Shown piece by piece: positions 1-8,068 of a stretch of DNA of 64,000 nt (position 1 is the stretch's first letter; every line of letters begins with the position of its first letter). The notes below the pieces were generated by a model that ran no database searches, was not told the DNA's origin, and saw nothing but the letters and a program-made list of their open reading frames with translations. The stretch lies in assembly GCF_004103735.1 (NCBI RefSeq), contig NZ_CP035281.1:1550001-1614000 (forward strand), read 5' to 3'. This stretch comes from Aminipila luticellarii (GTDB lineage Bacteria; Bacillota; Clostridia; Peptostreptococcales; Anaerovoracaceae). Both the position numbers and the translations under genes were made by a program.

Positions 1-266
1 ATATCCTGTGATTCAGCGGATTCCTTCTGGTTTCCCGCCACCATGTCTCCCATGGCTTTAAAGCTTCCCTGAATAAACTGCAGCGTCTCCTGCCTGGAGG
101 TCTTTATTTCATGGATCAGCTCCATTCTGACCTGATTGATGCCCTTTTCGGATGTCTCTTTTATATGTACCAACTGCCTTTTTACAAGGATATATAGAAG
201 GAGGCCTATTATTACAAACAATAAGCTCATTCCTGCCGCACACATGAAAATTATCATCGAACTCAT
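1..266 (-). CDS. rmuC: RmuC-like protein, N-terminal fragment (runs off window)
   Basis: This is the 5' end of a gene that leaves the window on the left; 88 codons are visible. The start ATG at 266 has a loose purine-rich AAGGGCGG about 9 bases upstream. Other in-frame ATG codons lie three and twelve codons further in. The visible part has one hydrophobic helix at about residues 5-25, then a polar Lys/Glu/Gln-rich stretch that looks like the start of a long coiled coil. A membrane anchor followed by a coiled coil, and the segment FKAMGDMVAGNQ, resemble the N-terminus of Firmicutes RmuC. RmuC is a predicted nuclease-fold protein linked to genome rearrangement and recombination. The nuclease domain is outside the window, so the family call is an inference from layout and local wording. 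Confidence 0.55.
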   Translation of the reverse strand, partial: MSSMIIFMCAAGMSLLFVIIGLLLYILVKRQLVHIKETSEKGINQVRMELIHEIKTSRQETLQFIQGSFKAMGDMVAGNQKESAESQD

Positions 267-357
267 AAATATATCCGCCCTTCTTATTCTGCAATGAACC
301 AATCGTGCATATTTTCTATATAAGTATACCACAAAATGGGAGGTTTAAAAACCTAAA

Positions 358-1332
358 ATGAATATGACGAATAATCTGCACACTCTGATTTTATACATCT
401 TGTACGGTGATTTTGGACTGCTTACCATTGTCCCTTACTTTTTATTCAAAATTCTGTTTCCAATCATAACATCTTTTTATCTGCTGCAGCTATTTCTGTT
501 AGAATCTGATTTATTGAAAATTTTATCCTTTAAGCTGGACAAAGGCTTGAACAAATTTGGCCTGTCCTCTAATACACTGTTACCGCTTCTTTTGGGTTTT
601 GGCTGTGTTACCGTAGCCTTAGGCACCTTGCAACTGACTGAAAACAAACGGGAAAGAAGAATTGCACAGATTCTTCTTTGTATGATCATTCCCTGTTCGG
701 CTCAACTGGTCATCAATACCGTACTGATCTTTCAGACCGGCAAATCGTATCTCATGGCCTATATTCTCGTGATTTCTTTCCTTTTTTTAATATCGGGCTA
801 CCTGCTGAACCGATGCTTTCCCGGCAGCTCTCCTCCTCCGAAGGGGTCCATCCAGACCTATAAGCGCCGCTACCATTTTATGTTTCCTAAGATTTGGCCT
901 CTCCTTTGTAGGTCCGTTGGCAGCAGCATGGCTTTTTTAGCGGAAACTGCTGTTCCTTTTGCTGTGGGTAACGTGATTGTTTCCATTCTCTCCTACTGCG
1001 GCCTGATACATAAGCTCTGCATGTTTACTGCACCCTTGTTCTGCAATTTCTTGAAGCTGCCGGAAGATGCGGCTGCCATATTCATTTTGAGTATCATAAA
1101 GAAGGATTTGGGAGCTGCCAGCCTTTTAGCTCTTTTTTCAAACGGCAATTTTACAGAAGCACAGATTTTTATCTGTACGGTCATGCTTACTTTATTCGTC
1201 CCCTGCCTTGCTTCCATGATCATTTTATGGAAACATGAACGCAAGTGGATTGCTATGGTTATTTGGATTTTATGCCTGCTTCTTTCCATAATGATTGGCA
1301 AAGTATTATGTATCTTGTTAATATTGCCATAA
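358..1332 (+). CDS. FeoB-like / nucleoside-recognition membrane protein lacking the GTPase domain
   Basis: A 324-residue, very hydrophobic protein with about eight to nine membrane helices. Residues 74-98 (LLPLLLGFGC, then a Thr-Leu-x-x-x-Glu-Asn stretch) and the following IPCSAQL (about 111-117) match the wording of the FeoB C-terminal permease core, where GFGC and S-C-S-A-R motifs line the ferrous-iron path. The late LFVPCLAS is also FeoB-like. The N-terminal G domain of FeoB is absent, since the reading frame starts directly at the membrane part. GGGAGG at 338-343 is the likely ribosome site, rather far (14 bases) from the ATG. No feoA lies beside it. Function is not established: it may be a metal permease core or another GATE-fold transporter. 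The family assignment is more secure than any substrate. Confidence 0.65.
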   Translation: MNMTNNLHTLILYILYGDFGLLTIVPYFLFKILFPIITSFYLLQLFLLESDLLKILSFKLDKGLNKFGLSSNTLLPLLLGFGCVTVALGTLQLTENKRERRIAQILLCMIIPCSAQLVINTVLIFQTGKSYLMAYILVISFLFLISGYLLNRCFPGSSPPPKGSIQTYKRRYHFMFPKIWPLLCRSVGSSMAFLAETAVPFAVGNVIVSILSYCGLIHKLCMFTAPLFCNFLKLPEDAAAIFILSIIKKDLGAASLLALFSNGNFTEAQIFICTVMLTLFVPCLASMIILWKHERKWIAMVIWILCLLLSIMIGKVLCILLILP

Positions 1333-1350
1333 TGCAGGCAAAGTGTTATG
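1286..1350 (+). repeat. Imperfect direct repeat, 24-25 bp, period 41 bp
   Basis: The units at 1286-1310 and 1327-1350 share CCATAATG followed by GGCAAAGT(A/G)TTATG. The first copy is inside the 3' coding end of the FeoB-like gene; the second covers its stop codon and the crotonase promoter. It may be a small tandem duplication or a regulator site. Confidence 0.5.
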
Positions 1351-1352
1351 AT
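1324..1352 (+). promoter_or_regulatory. Predicted sigma-A promoter of crotonase gene
   Basis: TTGCCA (1324-1329), a 17-base spacer and TATGAT (1347-1352) lie across the stop codon of the preceding membrane-protein gene. They would start RNA about 30 bases before the crotonase ATG, so crotonase can be expressed on its own. The site overlaps the second copy of an imperfect direct repeat. Confidence 0.5.
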
Positions 1353-1392
1353 ATTTATAAAATATTTCTTAGGATGAAAGGAAGTTCTGACT

Positions 1393-2169
1393 ATGTATGA
1401 AAACTTGAAATTTGAAGTAAAAAATAAAATTGCATTGATCACCATCAGCCGCCCTCAAGCCATGAATGCATTAAATATGGACGTTTTAAACGAGTTATAC
1501 GCCGCATTCACCGAAGTGGAAACAAATGAGGAGATTCGTTCTGCTATTTTAACAGGAGAAGGAAAAGCTTTCGTGGCCGGAGCCGATATTGCTGAGATGA
1601 ATTCATTTGATGCAATCGAAGGCAGAAACATGATGATTACAGGCCACCGCCTTATGAACTACATGGAATCCATTGAAAAACCAATTATTGCCGCAGTAAA
1701 TGGGTTTGCTCTTGGAGGCGGATGTGAGCTTGCCATGGCTTGCGATATCCGAATTGCATCAGAAAAAGCGAAGTTCGGTCAGCCGGAAGTAAATCTTGGT
1801 ATTATTCCGGGCTTTGGCGGAACGCAAAGACTTCCAAGGCTGGTCGGCAAAAGCATGGGTAAGTATTTGATCATGACCGCAGAAATGATTACAGCGGATG
1901 AAGCCTATCGAATCGGACTGGTTGAAAAAATGGTTCCACCGGAAGAATTGCTGGCTACCGCAGAAAAAATCGCCAAAACGATTATGTCAAAAGCCCCGAT
2001 TGCTGTTGCCGCTGCAAAGACGGTCATCAACAACGGCTACGGACTGGATATGAAAACGGCCAGTGTCATGGAAATCGAAGCCTTTACGGCACCTTTTGCA
2101 TCGCAGGATAAAACGGAAGGCATGACCGCTTTTCTTGAAAAAAGACAAACTAAATTCCAAAAAAAATAG
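1393..2169 (+). CDS. crt: Enoyl-CoA hydratase / 3-hydroxybutyryl-CoA dehydratase (crotonase)
   Basis: A 258-residue crotonase-fold enzyme of standard length that hydrates or dehydrates short-chain enoyl/3-hydroxyacyl-CoA; in butyrate pathways it makes crotonyl-CoA. The oxyanion-hole segment AFVAGADIAEM is at about 59-69 and GFALGGGCELAMACD at about 104-118. The two catalytic glutamates are Glu112 and Glu132 (FGQPEVNLGIIPGFGGTQRL), spaced 20 apart as in rat crotonase (Glu144/Glu164). The start ATG follows GAAAGGAAG. The gene is not inside the bcd-etf operon at 31.5-34.8 kb but carries its own promoter, so a joint role in butyrate formation is inference. A GXGXG-type hydratase for another acyl chain is possible, but the short-chain type fits best. 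Confidence 0.88.
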   Translation: MYENLKFEVKNKIALITISRPQAMNALNMDVLNELYAAFTEVETNEEIRSAILTGEGKAFVAGADIAEMNSFDAIEGRNMMITGHRLMNYMESIEKPIIAAVNGFALGGGCELAMACDIRIASEKAKFGQPEVNLGIIPGFGGTQRLPRLVGKSMGKYLIMTAEMITADEAYRIGLVEKMVPPEELLATAEKIAKTIMSKAPIAVAAAKTVINNGYGLDMKTASVMEIEAFTAPFASQDKTEGMTAFLEKRQTKFQKK

Positions 2170-2176
2170 GATCAGG

Positions 2177-2211
2177 AACCGGTAGGTGATTTTTTCATCT
2201 ACCGGTTTTTT
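2177..2211 (+). terminator. Intrinsic terminator after crotonase gene
   Basis: AACCGGTAGGTGA pairs with TCATCTACCGGTT (one G-U pair) around a short T-rich loop and is followed by TTTTTT. It lies 8 bases after the stop codon. Confidence 0.85.
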
Positions 2212-2258
2212 CTGTATCCTTTAACTTTTATCCTTTATAGGATTATTTTTTTATACTT

Positions 2259-3212
2259 TTATGACCTTTTATCCTGCCCGCTGTTCTTTTCTTCTTTAAC
2301 TAACTCCGCAAAAGAAGTAGCCAGTCCTGCGACTCCCTGAATATCCGAAGGAATAATGATTTTCGTTGCTTTTCCATCCGCCGCTGCCGCAAAGGCATCC
2401 ATGCTCTTGATTGCCAGCACCTCTTTACTTGGAGCAGATTCTACCAACATTTTAATTCCATCCGCTGTCGCCTGCTGAACCATACGGATTGCTTCTGCTT
2501 CACCCTCTGCTTCCCGAACTGCTGCTTCTTTTCTGGCTTCCGCATCCAGAATGACCGCCCGTTTTTGAGCTTCTGCCTCCAAAATAACAGATTCCTTGTG
2601 CCCTTCCGCAATAAGAACGGCAGACTTCTTTTCACCCTCTGCACGAAGAATGGCTTCTCTTCTTTCTCTTTCTGCTCTCATCTGTTTTTCCATGGCTACC
2701 TGAATATCTTTCGGCGGCGTGATATTTTTTACCTCTACGCGGTTAATTTTTATTCCCCATGCGTCTGTGGCTTCATCCAGTACCACTCTGATTTTTCCGT
2801 TGATATGCTCCCGGCTGGTCAGCGTTCCGTCCAACTCCAATTCACCGATGATGTTTCGGAGAGTGGTCGCCGTAAGGTTTTCAATAGCAGCCATTGGATT
2901 TTCAACACCGTAGGTATAAAGCTTCGGATCTGTAACCTGAAAATATATTACCGTATCGATTTCCATCGTAACATTGTCCTTTGTAATGACCGGCTGAGGC
3001 GGGAAATCAATCACATGCTCCTTGAGCGATATTTTTCTGGAGATCTTATCGATCAGAGGTATTTTAAAGTGAAGTCCTACCTGCCAAGTACCACTGTATG
3101 CTCCCAGCCTTTCCACTACATAGGCCTTTGCCTGAGGTACGACCCGGATATTAGTGACCAATAAAAAGATGAGAATAACGATTAATAAAAATCCTGCAAT
3201 ATAACCAAACAT
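2259..3212 (-). CDS. SPFH/band-7 membrane protein (QmcA/stomatin-like)
   Basis: A 317-residue protein with one N-terminal membrane helix (about 4-22), then an SPFH domain (about 25-190) including VERLGAYSGTW and the family block TATTLRNIIGELELDGTLTS. A long Ala/Glu/Arg-rich coiled coil (about 185-255) precedes a short C-terminal tail. This is the standard QmcA/stomatin layout; such proteins form membrane rings or microdomain scaffolds. GGGAGG lies 7 bases before the ATG. The gene directly follows an NfeD gene on the same strand, and SPFH/NfeD pairing is widespread and thought to be functional. There is no protease domain, so this is a scaffold rather than an HflC-protease subunit. Confidence 0.87.
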   Translation of the reverse strand: MFGYIAGFLLIVILIFLLVTNIRVVPQAKAYVVERLGAYSGTWQVGLHFKIPLIDKISRKISLKEHVIDFPPQPVITKDNVTMEIDTVIYFQVTDPKLYTYGVENPMAAIENLTATTLRNIIGELELDGTLTSREHINGKIRVVLDEATDAWGIKINRVEVKNITPPKDIQVAMEKQMRAERERREAILRAEGEKKSAVLIAEGHKESVILEAEAQKRAVILDAEARKEAAVREAEGEAEAIRMVQQATADGIKMLVESAPSKEVLAIKSMDAFAAAADGKATKIIIPSDIQGVAGLATSFAELVKEEKNSGQDKRS

Positions 3213-3247
3213 AACTTTCCTCCCTAATTTTACCCTTTATTAGATTT

Positions 3248-3721
3248 TTAACGGCTTTCCTCATGCTGCTCTACAGGCTTTACTACCAGCTTTACGCCTT
3301 CAATCCGACTCACCATGACCCGCGTGTCTTGATAAATGATCAGCTCTCTGTTCTCTGCAATAGCGGTCCATTCTTTTCCTTCCAGCTTTACCTGCCCGGC
3401 GGAAAAGGCCTCTATTTGTTTTGTAACAAATCCGATTTTCCCAATCAAAGCATCCGAATTGGTCTTTTCTCCTCCAACCTTCAGCTTCTTCTGTACAATG
3501 GGCCTTGTAAAATACAAGAGCACGATTGAAATAATAAAGAACAGCGCAAACTGTACGCCCAGCGGAGCTCCGATCATGGCCACAAGTGCCGCCGCCACAG
3601 CCCCGCCGCAAAACCAAATCGTCGTAAGCCCCATCGTCAAAGCTTCAATAATTCCAAACACTACAGCTGCGATTACCCATATGACAGGCCAATTTCCCAC
3701 AATAAATGCCACTTCAACCAT
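3248..3721 (-). CDS. NfeD family membrane protein (short form)
   Basis: A protein of about 157 residues with three to four N-terminal membrane helices (about 5-80) and a C-terminal OB-fold (about 95-150: IGKIGFVTKQIE, then GQVKLEGKEWTAIAE). These are the two parts of a short NfeD, the partner of SPFH proteins. The start is placed at 3721 (reading MVEVAFIVGN) because AAGGGGAGG ends 9 bases upstream. An in-frame ATG ten codons earlier would put that ribosome site inside the gene. It lies 35 bases upstream of the SPFH gene, consistent with one transcript. The long-form serine protease domain is absent. A role in membrane organisation is known only for the family in general. Confidence 0.85.
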   Translation of the reverse strand: MVEVAFIVGNWPVIWVIAAVVFGIIEALTMGLTTIWFCGGAVAAALVAMIGAPLGVQFALFFIISIVLLYFTRPIVQKKLKVGGEKTNSDALIGKIGFVTKQIEAFSAGQVKLEGKEWTAIAENRELIIYQDTRVMVSRIEGVKLVVKPVEQHEESR

Positions 3722-3771
3722 AACGCAGATCCTCCCCTTTCGATACAGCATTTTCTTTTAGTATATCATGA

Positions 3772-6700
3772 TTATTCCAATAACTCCATCAGATATTTCC
3801 CGGATAAATGGTTTATTCCCGCTTGATTCTCCGTAATGACCGCCTCTGCCAAATCCTTTTTGCTCTCCTGAAGCTTTAAGATTTTCTCTTCTATGGTTCC
3901 CTCTGCAATAATTTTATATACTTGAAGGTTCTTTTTCTGCCCAATCCGGTGCGCCCGATCGGTGGCCTGATTCTGAGCGGCAAAGTTCCACCACGGATCA
4001 TAGTGAATGACTACATCAGCCGCTGTTAAATTTAATCCGGTTCCGCCTGCTTTCAAAGAAATCAGAAATACATGGGCATCCTCTCCTATTTCCTGCATTT
4101 CACCGGATTCATCGTTAAAAGCCTCCACTAACTGGGCACGCTTTTCCTTTGGTGTGCTTCCGGTCAGCTTATAATACGGAATGTCTGCCTTTTTTAATTC
4201 ATTCTCAATGATTTCCAGCATGGAGGTAAATTGAGAAAATACTAATACCTTATGCTCCCCGGACACCGCTTCTTCTATAAGCTCCATACAGGCATCCAGC
4301 TTCCCGCTTCCCTGCTTATAATCCTCATAACATAAAGAGGGATGGCAGCAAAGCTGTCTTAATCTGGTAAGCAGTGCCAGAATGGCAATTTTATTCGACT
4401 CAAAGCCGCCCTCTTTTATCTCCTTACCAATTTCGAGTTTAGCCTTTGCAAGGTTCGCCTTATATAATTTTTGTTGTTCTCCTGCCAACTTGGCATATAT
4501 GACGGTTTCTATTTTTTCGGGCAGTTCTTTTAATACATTTTTCTTTAGACGTCTCAGCATAAACGGAGCGACCTGCCTTCTTAAGGATTCTGTCTTTTCC
4601 TCGTCATGATCCCGAACGATGGCCGTCTCGTATTTTTCCTTAAACTTGTTGTAAGAGAACAAGTACTGAGGCATCAGAAAATCAAATATACTCCATAATT
4701 CGCTCAATCGGTTCTCAATAGGAGTTCCGGTCAGTGCGAACCGCTGTTTGCTCTTTACCAGCTTTACCGCTTTCGCATTTTGCGTAGACGGATTTTTAAT
4801 GTATTGGGCTTCGTCAATAATGCAAAAATCAAATTCTATGGCCTGATACTGCTCCAAATCTCTTCTGAACAAATCATAAGAGGTCAATATTACTGTCTCT
4901 CTTTCTGCTTTTTTTATCAACTTTTTTCGTTCGCCGGCCGTTCCTATGATCGGCAAGGTACAAATATCCGGTGCAAATTTTTGAATTTCTTTTTCCCAGT
5001 TCAAAACCAGCGATGCCGGCGATATAATCAAAGCCAGGCTCCTGCTTTTTTTCGAAGCCTTCTCATCAGAAATACCGCTGCTCTCCTCTTCGGTGAGAAG
5101 TTCACGGGCATCCTCCAAAAGAGAAATAATCTGCAATGTTTTGCCCAGTCCCATTTCATCCGCTAATATTCCGCAAAAACCATACTCTGTCATGGTCTTA
5201 AGCCACTGGAACCCTTCCTTTTGATAGTCCCGCAGAACAGGATCCAGTCCCCTCGGAATGGTGTGATCCCTGTCTTCTATAGCACTCATTCCCCGTATCA
5301 GGCTTTTAAAATGTCCGTCTCGGTCAAACTTGATGCTTTGGGAATTCTTCAGCATACTATTTAATAATAAGGACTTGTATTTGGGTATTTCAAAGCTGCC
5401 CTTTTCCAGATCATTTTTGGATAGTCCGAAGTCATCGACAAAGGAAAGCAGCTCTGCCAGCTCATGATTGGAAAGATCAATAAAGCCGCCGTCCTTCATC
5501 CGGTAATATTTTTTTTTATGCCGATATTGCTCCAAGGCGCTCATGAGCTCTGCTATCGGGAATTGATCCAGATCAAAGTCCAATTTCAATAAATCACTTT
5601 CAAGCTTGACCCCTACAGAAGCCTTTGGAAGGACAGCATTTCCTATTCTCCGATACTTTTCTGTTGTAAATACACTTCCTATCTTCGTAAGGCCTCTGGC
5701 TACCACATTTACAAATTCATAAATCCGTTCATCACTGCCGGCGAAATATAAAATTCCTGAATTCCTTTCATACCCGTCAAAATATTTACTCAGCAGGATT
5801 TTAGCCCGTTCTTCTAAGATCAGATCCCGAACCGTTCCGGCACCCTCCAGTGCTTTTTCCGTCTGGCCGCCGGTCCAGGCTTCAAACACCTGTTCATTGG
5901 ACATGACGTCAAAGACCACTCCTTCACCATATTCACACAGCAGCTTCGAGGTGATGGTATCATTGCTTGGACAGTCCAGATAAATTTTTATCCGCCCCTT
6001 GTCCGGCATGAATTTTTTCAGGATTTCTGCTCCGGAACAGACCTCCACATATTCCTGAACCTGAGCCATGACATTGGAAAAAAAGGCATTCATATCTTTT
6101 TCTGCCAAACAGATTTTACCGTCGCTTGCATGGAGAATCTCTATAAAATCCTTCATTTTTTCCGTAAAATCTTTACTGGTCTGCCAAAGCTCACGGCCAC
6201 TGGCAATATAGAGGTGCTCTTTTCCGAGAATAAAATCAAATTCCGCGCTTTGTATGATATATTCCTCTACAGAGGACTGCTCTACAAAAATCTGGATCTT
6301 AGGGGTATGCTCCATAATCCGGTAGGAGGCTTCCTGTTTGTTCTTCCACCTGTCCTTCTCTTCGCTGTAAGCATACCAGCCCCTCATATATTCATAGCCC
6401 ACTATGCTTATTTCCCGATCCTTGAAAATATTCATCAGGATGTCTAAATTTTTAGGCCCGATCTTCATGTATCGCTTCGTATTGTCGTATCCGTAATTAT
6501 TCTCATAATAATTATCATTTCGATAGCTTTCTATTTCATTATACCGATCCATGACGTAAGAAACCAATCCTTTTGAAGTTTCACTGAACATAGACGGATG
6601 ATGAGTCAAGGTGAGCTCTTTCCCATACGATACGGTTTCTTCCCACTGCATGTTCTCACAAAAATTCTTTATATTTTTAACAACGTACAGCCTTTTTCTT

Positions 6701-6900
6701 CCTACGGTAAGAGACAATTCCACTTGATTTCTTCCTATCGTAAGTTTTGGAATCAAGTCGACAGGGTTTTTCTGATCCACGGAAGTCTCCGCATCTATCA
6801 GATTTCTATGAGAATATAAGTCAATCAGTCTTAAAGCATTTCGATCTGAAAGCCTGTTTCGGTCCGCTTCTTTCTTTCCAAACTTATCATATACATTCAT
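3772..6900 (-). CDS. SNF2-family helicase/ATPase
   Basis: A 1042-residue SNF2 ATPase. The N-terminal 550 residues fit the bacterial SNF2-associated region. The helicase core follows: Walker A ADEMGLGKTLQ at about 580, Walker B IIDEAQYIKNP at about 695, and LTGTPIENRLSELWSIFDF. The C-terminal lobe has VFSQFTSMLEII, SLKAGGTGLNLTAADVV and the arginine-finger motif QATDRAHRIGQ at about 970. Such proteins move along duplex DNA to remodel protein-DNA complexes; the bacterial role is poorly defined. No SWIM zinc finger was seen near the N-terminus, although many relatives have one. AAAGGG precedes the ATG by 8 bases. It stands alone, with a nuclease or methylase neighbour absent, so a defence-system role is not supported here. 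Confidence 0.9.
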   Translation of the reverse strand: MNVYDKFGKKEADRNRLSDRNALRLIDLYSHRNLIDAETSVDQKNPVDLIPKLTIGRNQVELSLTVGRKRLYVVKNIKNFCENMQWEETVSYGKELTLTHHPSMFSETSKGLVSYVMDRYNEIESYRNDNYYENNYGYDNTKRYMKIGPKNLDILMNIFKDREISIVGYEYMRGWYAYSEEKDRWKNKQEASYRIMEHTPKIQIFVEQSSVEEYIIQSAEFDFILGKEHLYIASGRELWQTSKDFTEKMKDFIEILHASDGKICLAEKDMNAFFSNVMAQVQEYVEVCSGAEILKKFMPDKGRIKIYLDCPSNDTITSKLLCEYGEGVVFDVMSNEQVFEAWTGGQTEKALEGAGTVRDLILEERAKILLSKYFDGYERNSGILYFAGSDERIYEFVNVVARGLTKIGSVFTTEKYRRIGNAVLPKASVGVKLESDLLKLDFDLDQFPIAELMSALEQYRHKKKYYRMKDGGFIDLSNHELAELLSFVDDFGLSKNDLEKGSFEIPKYKSLLLNSMLKNSQSIKFDRDGHFKSLIRGMSAIEDRDHTIPRGLDPVLRDYQKEGFQWLKTMTEYGFCGILADEMGLGKTLQIISLLEDARELLTEEESSGISDEKASKKSRSLALIISPASLVLNWEKEIQKFAPDICTLPIIGTAGERKKLIKKAERETVILTSYDLFRRDLEQYQAIEFDFCIIDEAQYIKNPSTQNAKAVKLVKSKQRFALTGTPIENRLSELWSIFDFLMPQYLFSYNKFKEKYETAIVRDHDEEKTESLRRQVAPFMLRRLKKNVLKELPEKIETVIYAKLAGEQQKLYKANLAKAKLEIGKEIKEGGFESNKIAILALLTRLRQLCCHPSLCYEDYKQGSGKLDACMELIEEAVSGEHKVLVFSQFTSMLEIIENELKKADIPYYKLTGSTPKEKRAQLVEAFNDESGEMQEIGEDAHVFLISLKAGGTGLNLTAADVVIHYDPWWNFAAQNQATDRAHRIGQKKNLQVYKIIAEGTIEEKILKLQESKKDLAEAVITENQAGINHLSGKYLMELLE

Positions 6901-6929
6901 TCTGTTTTTCCCTTTGCTTCCATAAAAAA

Positions 6930-6965
6930 AATTACTTACAAATCTTTATTATACTATAAGTAATT
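6930..6965 (-). promoter_or_regulatory. Promoter region of SNF2 gene with inverted repeat around the -10
   Basis: On the minus strand a TATAAT (6948-6953) is flanked by the perfect 9-base inverted repeat AATTACTTA (6930-6938) / TAAGTAATT (6957-6965). No good -35 box is visible. The dyad could be an operator. Confidence 0.35.
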
Positions 6966-6998
6966 CTTTTTATCATCTATTATTCAATTCATTAAAAA

Positions 6999-7361
6999 TT
7001 AATGAGTCAGTCTTTTAGCAGAAAACTTATTTAATTCAATCTGTATCAGTATGTATGTCACTAAACTCAATCCGATAATATTCAAAATTAAATACAGAAC
7101 GCCATTATTGGCAGAACCATCCTCTATATTTCTCTTTCGTTTCGCTGTTTCTAGTCGGTCGCCCATCTTATAAGCCCAATACCATCCATATAAGCCAAAC
7201 GTAATCAGATTGAAAATAAACGCTAAAATACCCCCGGCACCCTTTTCCTCGGAAAGCCCCAGTGCTTCATCTGTCATGCAGACAAACCAGTAAATTCCAT
7301 AAATTCCAAATGTAATCACCGTAAAAATTGCACTTAATGCCACATTTCTTTCTTTAACCAT
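6999..7361 (-). CDS. DUF4234 family membrane protein
   Basis: A 120-residue protein with three hydrophobic segments (about 7-28, 45-67, 88-110). The paired motifs ITFGIYGIYWF and ITFGLYGWYWAYKMGD are the signature of DUF4234, a small membrane family of unknown function. The start ATG follows AGAGGGG. It lies between the HD-domain gene and the SNF2 gene on the same strand with 56- and 98-base gaps. No function is proposed. Confidence 0.75.
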   Translation of the reverse strand: MVKERNVALSAIFTVITFGIYGIYWFVCMTDEALGLSEEKGAGGILAFIFNLITFGLYGWYWAYKMGDRLETAKRKRNIEDGSANNGVLYLILNIIGLSLVTYILIQIELNKFSAKRLTH

Positions 7362-7417
7362 TTCCTAAACCCCTCTTTTATTATTATACTTTATTTATTA
7401 CAGAATACCTTACAGCT

Positions 7418-7975
7418 TTAATAGGTCTTTAATTCTCTATAGAGCTGAATGAACTGCGCCTCCACTTGAGCATGAGGCACTTCGCTTTCACATATGGAAA
7501 TGTGGATTTCCGGTTCCGTTTTAAACAACAGGTCACCATGCAGCAGCTTAAACTCATGATAGAGCATGCAGCTGTCAATTTCCTTGATTGCCTTTTCTTC
7601 CGTCTCATTGGGCGGTTCCACATCCAAAGCATTCAGCACGGTAGCCTGCAGCTCCCTTTCATAATCCTTATATGCGCTCAGCTGAATTTTAAGCGGTGTG
7701 ATCACATCTCCTATATAGGCTTCTGATGCGTCATGCAACAGACAGTCCAGCTGAATCTTTTGGGAAAGCCCTCTTTCTCTGGCCTCCAATGCGCAATTTA
7801 TAGAATGCTGCGCCACAGAAAAGAATATTTTTAAATGTCCATTGGCTCTGCATATCAAAGATAGTGCATGTGCCACATCCCCAATGGTAATATCTTTTTC
7901 CGCCGCTCTGGTAGGATTAAATTTTCTCTTATAGTACGTTGTCACATAACTTCTGTCAATATTTGCGTCAAACAT
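7418..7975 (-). CDS. HD-domain phosphohydrolase (YfbR-like)
   Basis: A 185-residue HD-superfamily hydrolase. His36, His57 (VAQHSIN) and the His81-Asp82 pair in CLLHDASEAYIGD are the metal ligands. The HDASEAY-x-GD-x-x-TPLK wording is typical of YfbR-type 5'-nucleotidase or dNMP phosphohydrolases, and of many phage and bacterial relatives of unknown substrate. Length is normal. The start has GAGG 7 bases upstream. It would be cytosolic, and a nucleotide-pool role is inferred from the family only. Confidence 0.75.
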   Translation of the reverse strand: MFDANIDRSYVTTYYKRKFNPTRAAEKDITIGDVAHALSLICRANGHLKIFFSVAQHSINCALEARERGLSQKIQLDCLLHDASEAYIGDVITPLKIQLSAYKDYERELQATVLNALDVEPPNETEEKAIKEIDSCMLYHEFKLLHGDLLFKTEPEIHISICESEVPHAQVEAQFIQLYRELKTY

Positions 7976-8068
7976 GCTCTTGCCTCGTATACTCCTCTTT
8001 TAAATTTTACAATATATCATACCACATTTTTGTAAAAAATAAAACAGAAACCGCAAGAAAAAAACGGG

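Noticed and set aside
2565-3164. A 199-codon plus-strand frame opposite the SPFH gene
   Set aside because: It is antisense to a well-supported gene, with no ribosome site or recognisable domain.
3722-3751. Upstream ATG of the NfeD gene
   Set aside because: The strong AAGGGGAGG lies between it and the internal ATG and serves the latter.
3772-6900. SNF2 helicase as part of a phage-defence island
   Set aside because: Its neighbours are core genes (SPFH/NfeD, small membrane protein, HD hydrolase). There is no nuclease, methylase or mobile element nearby.
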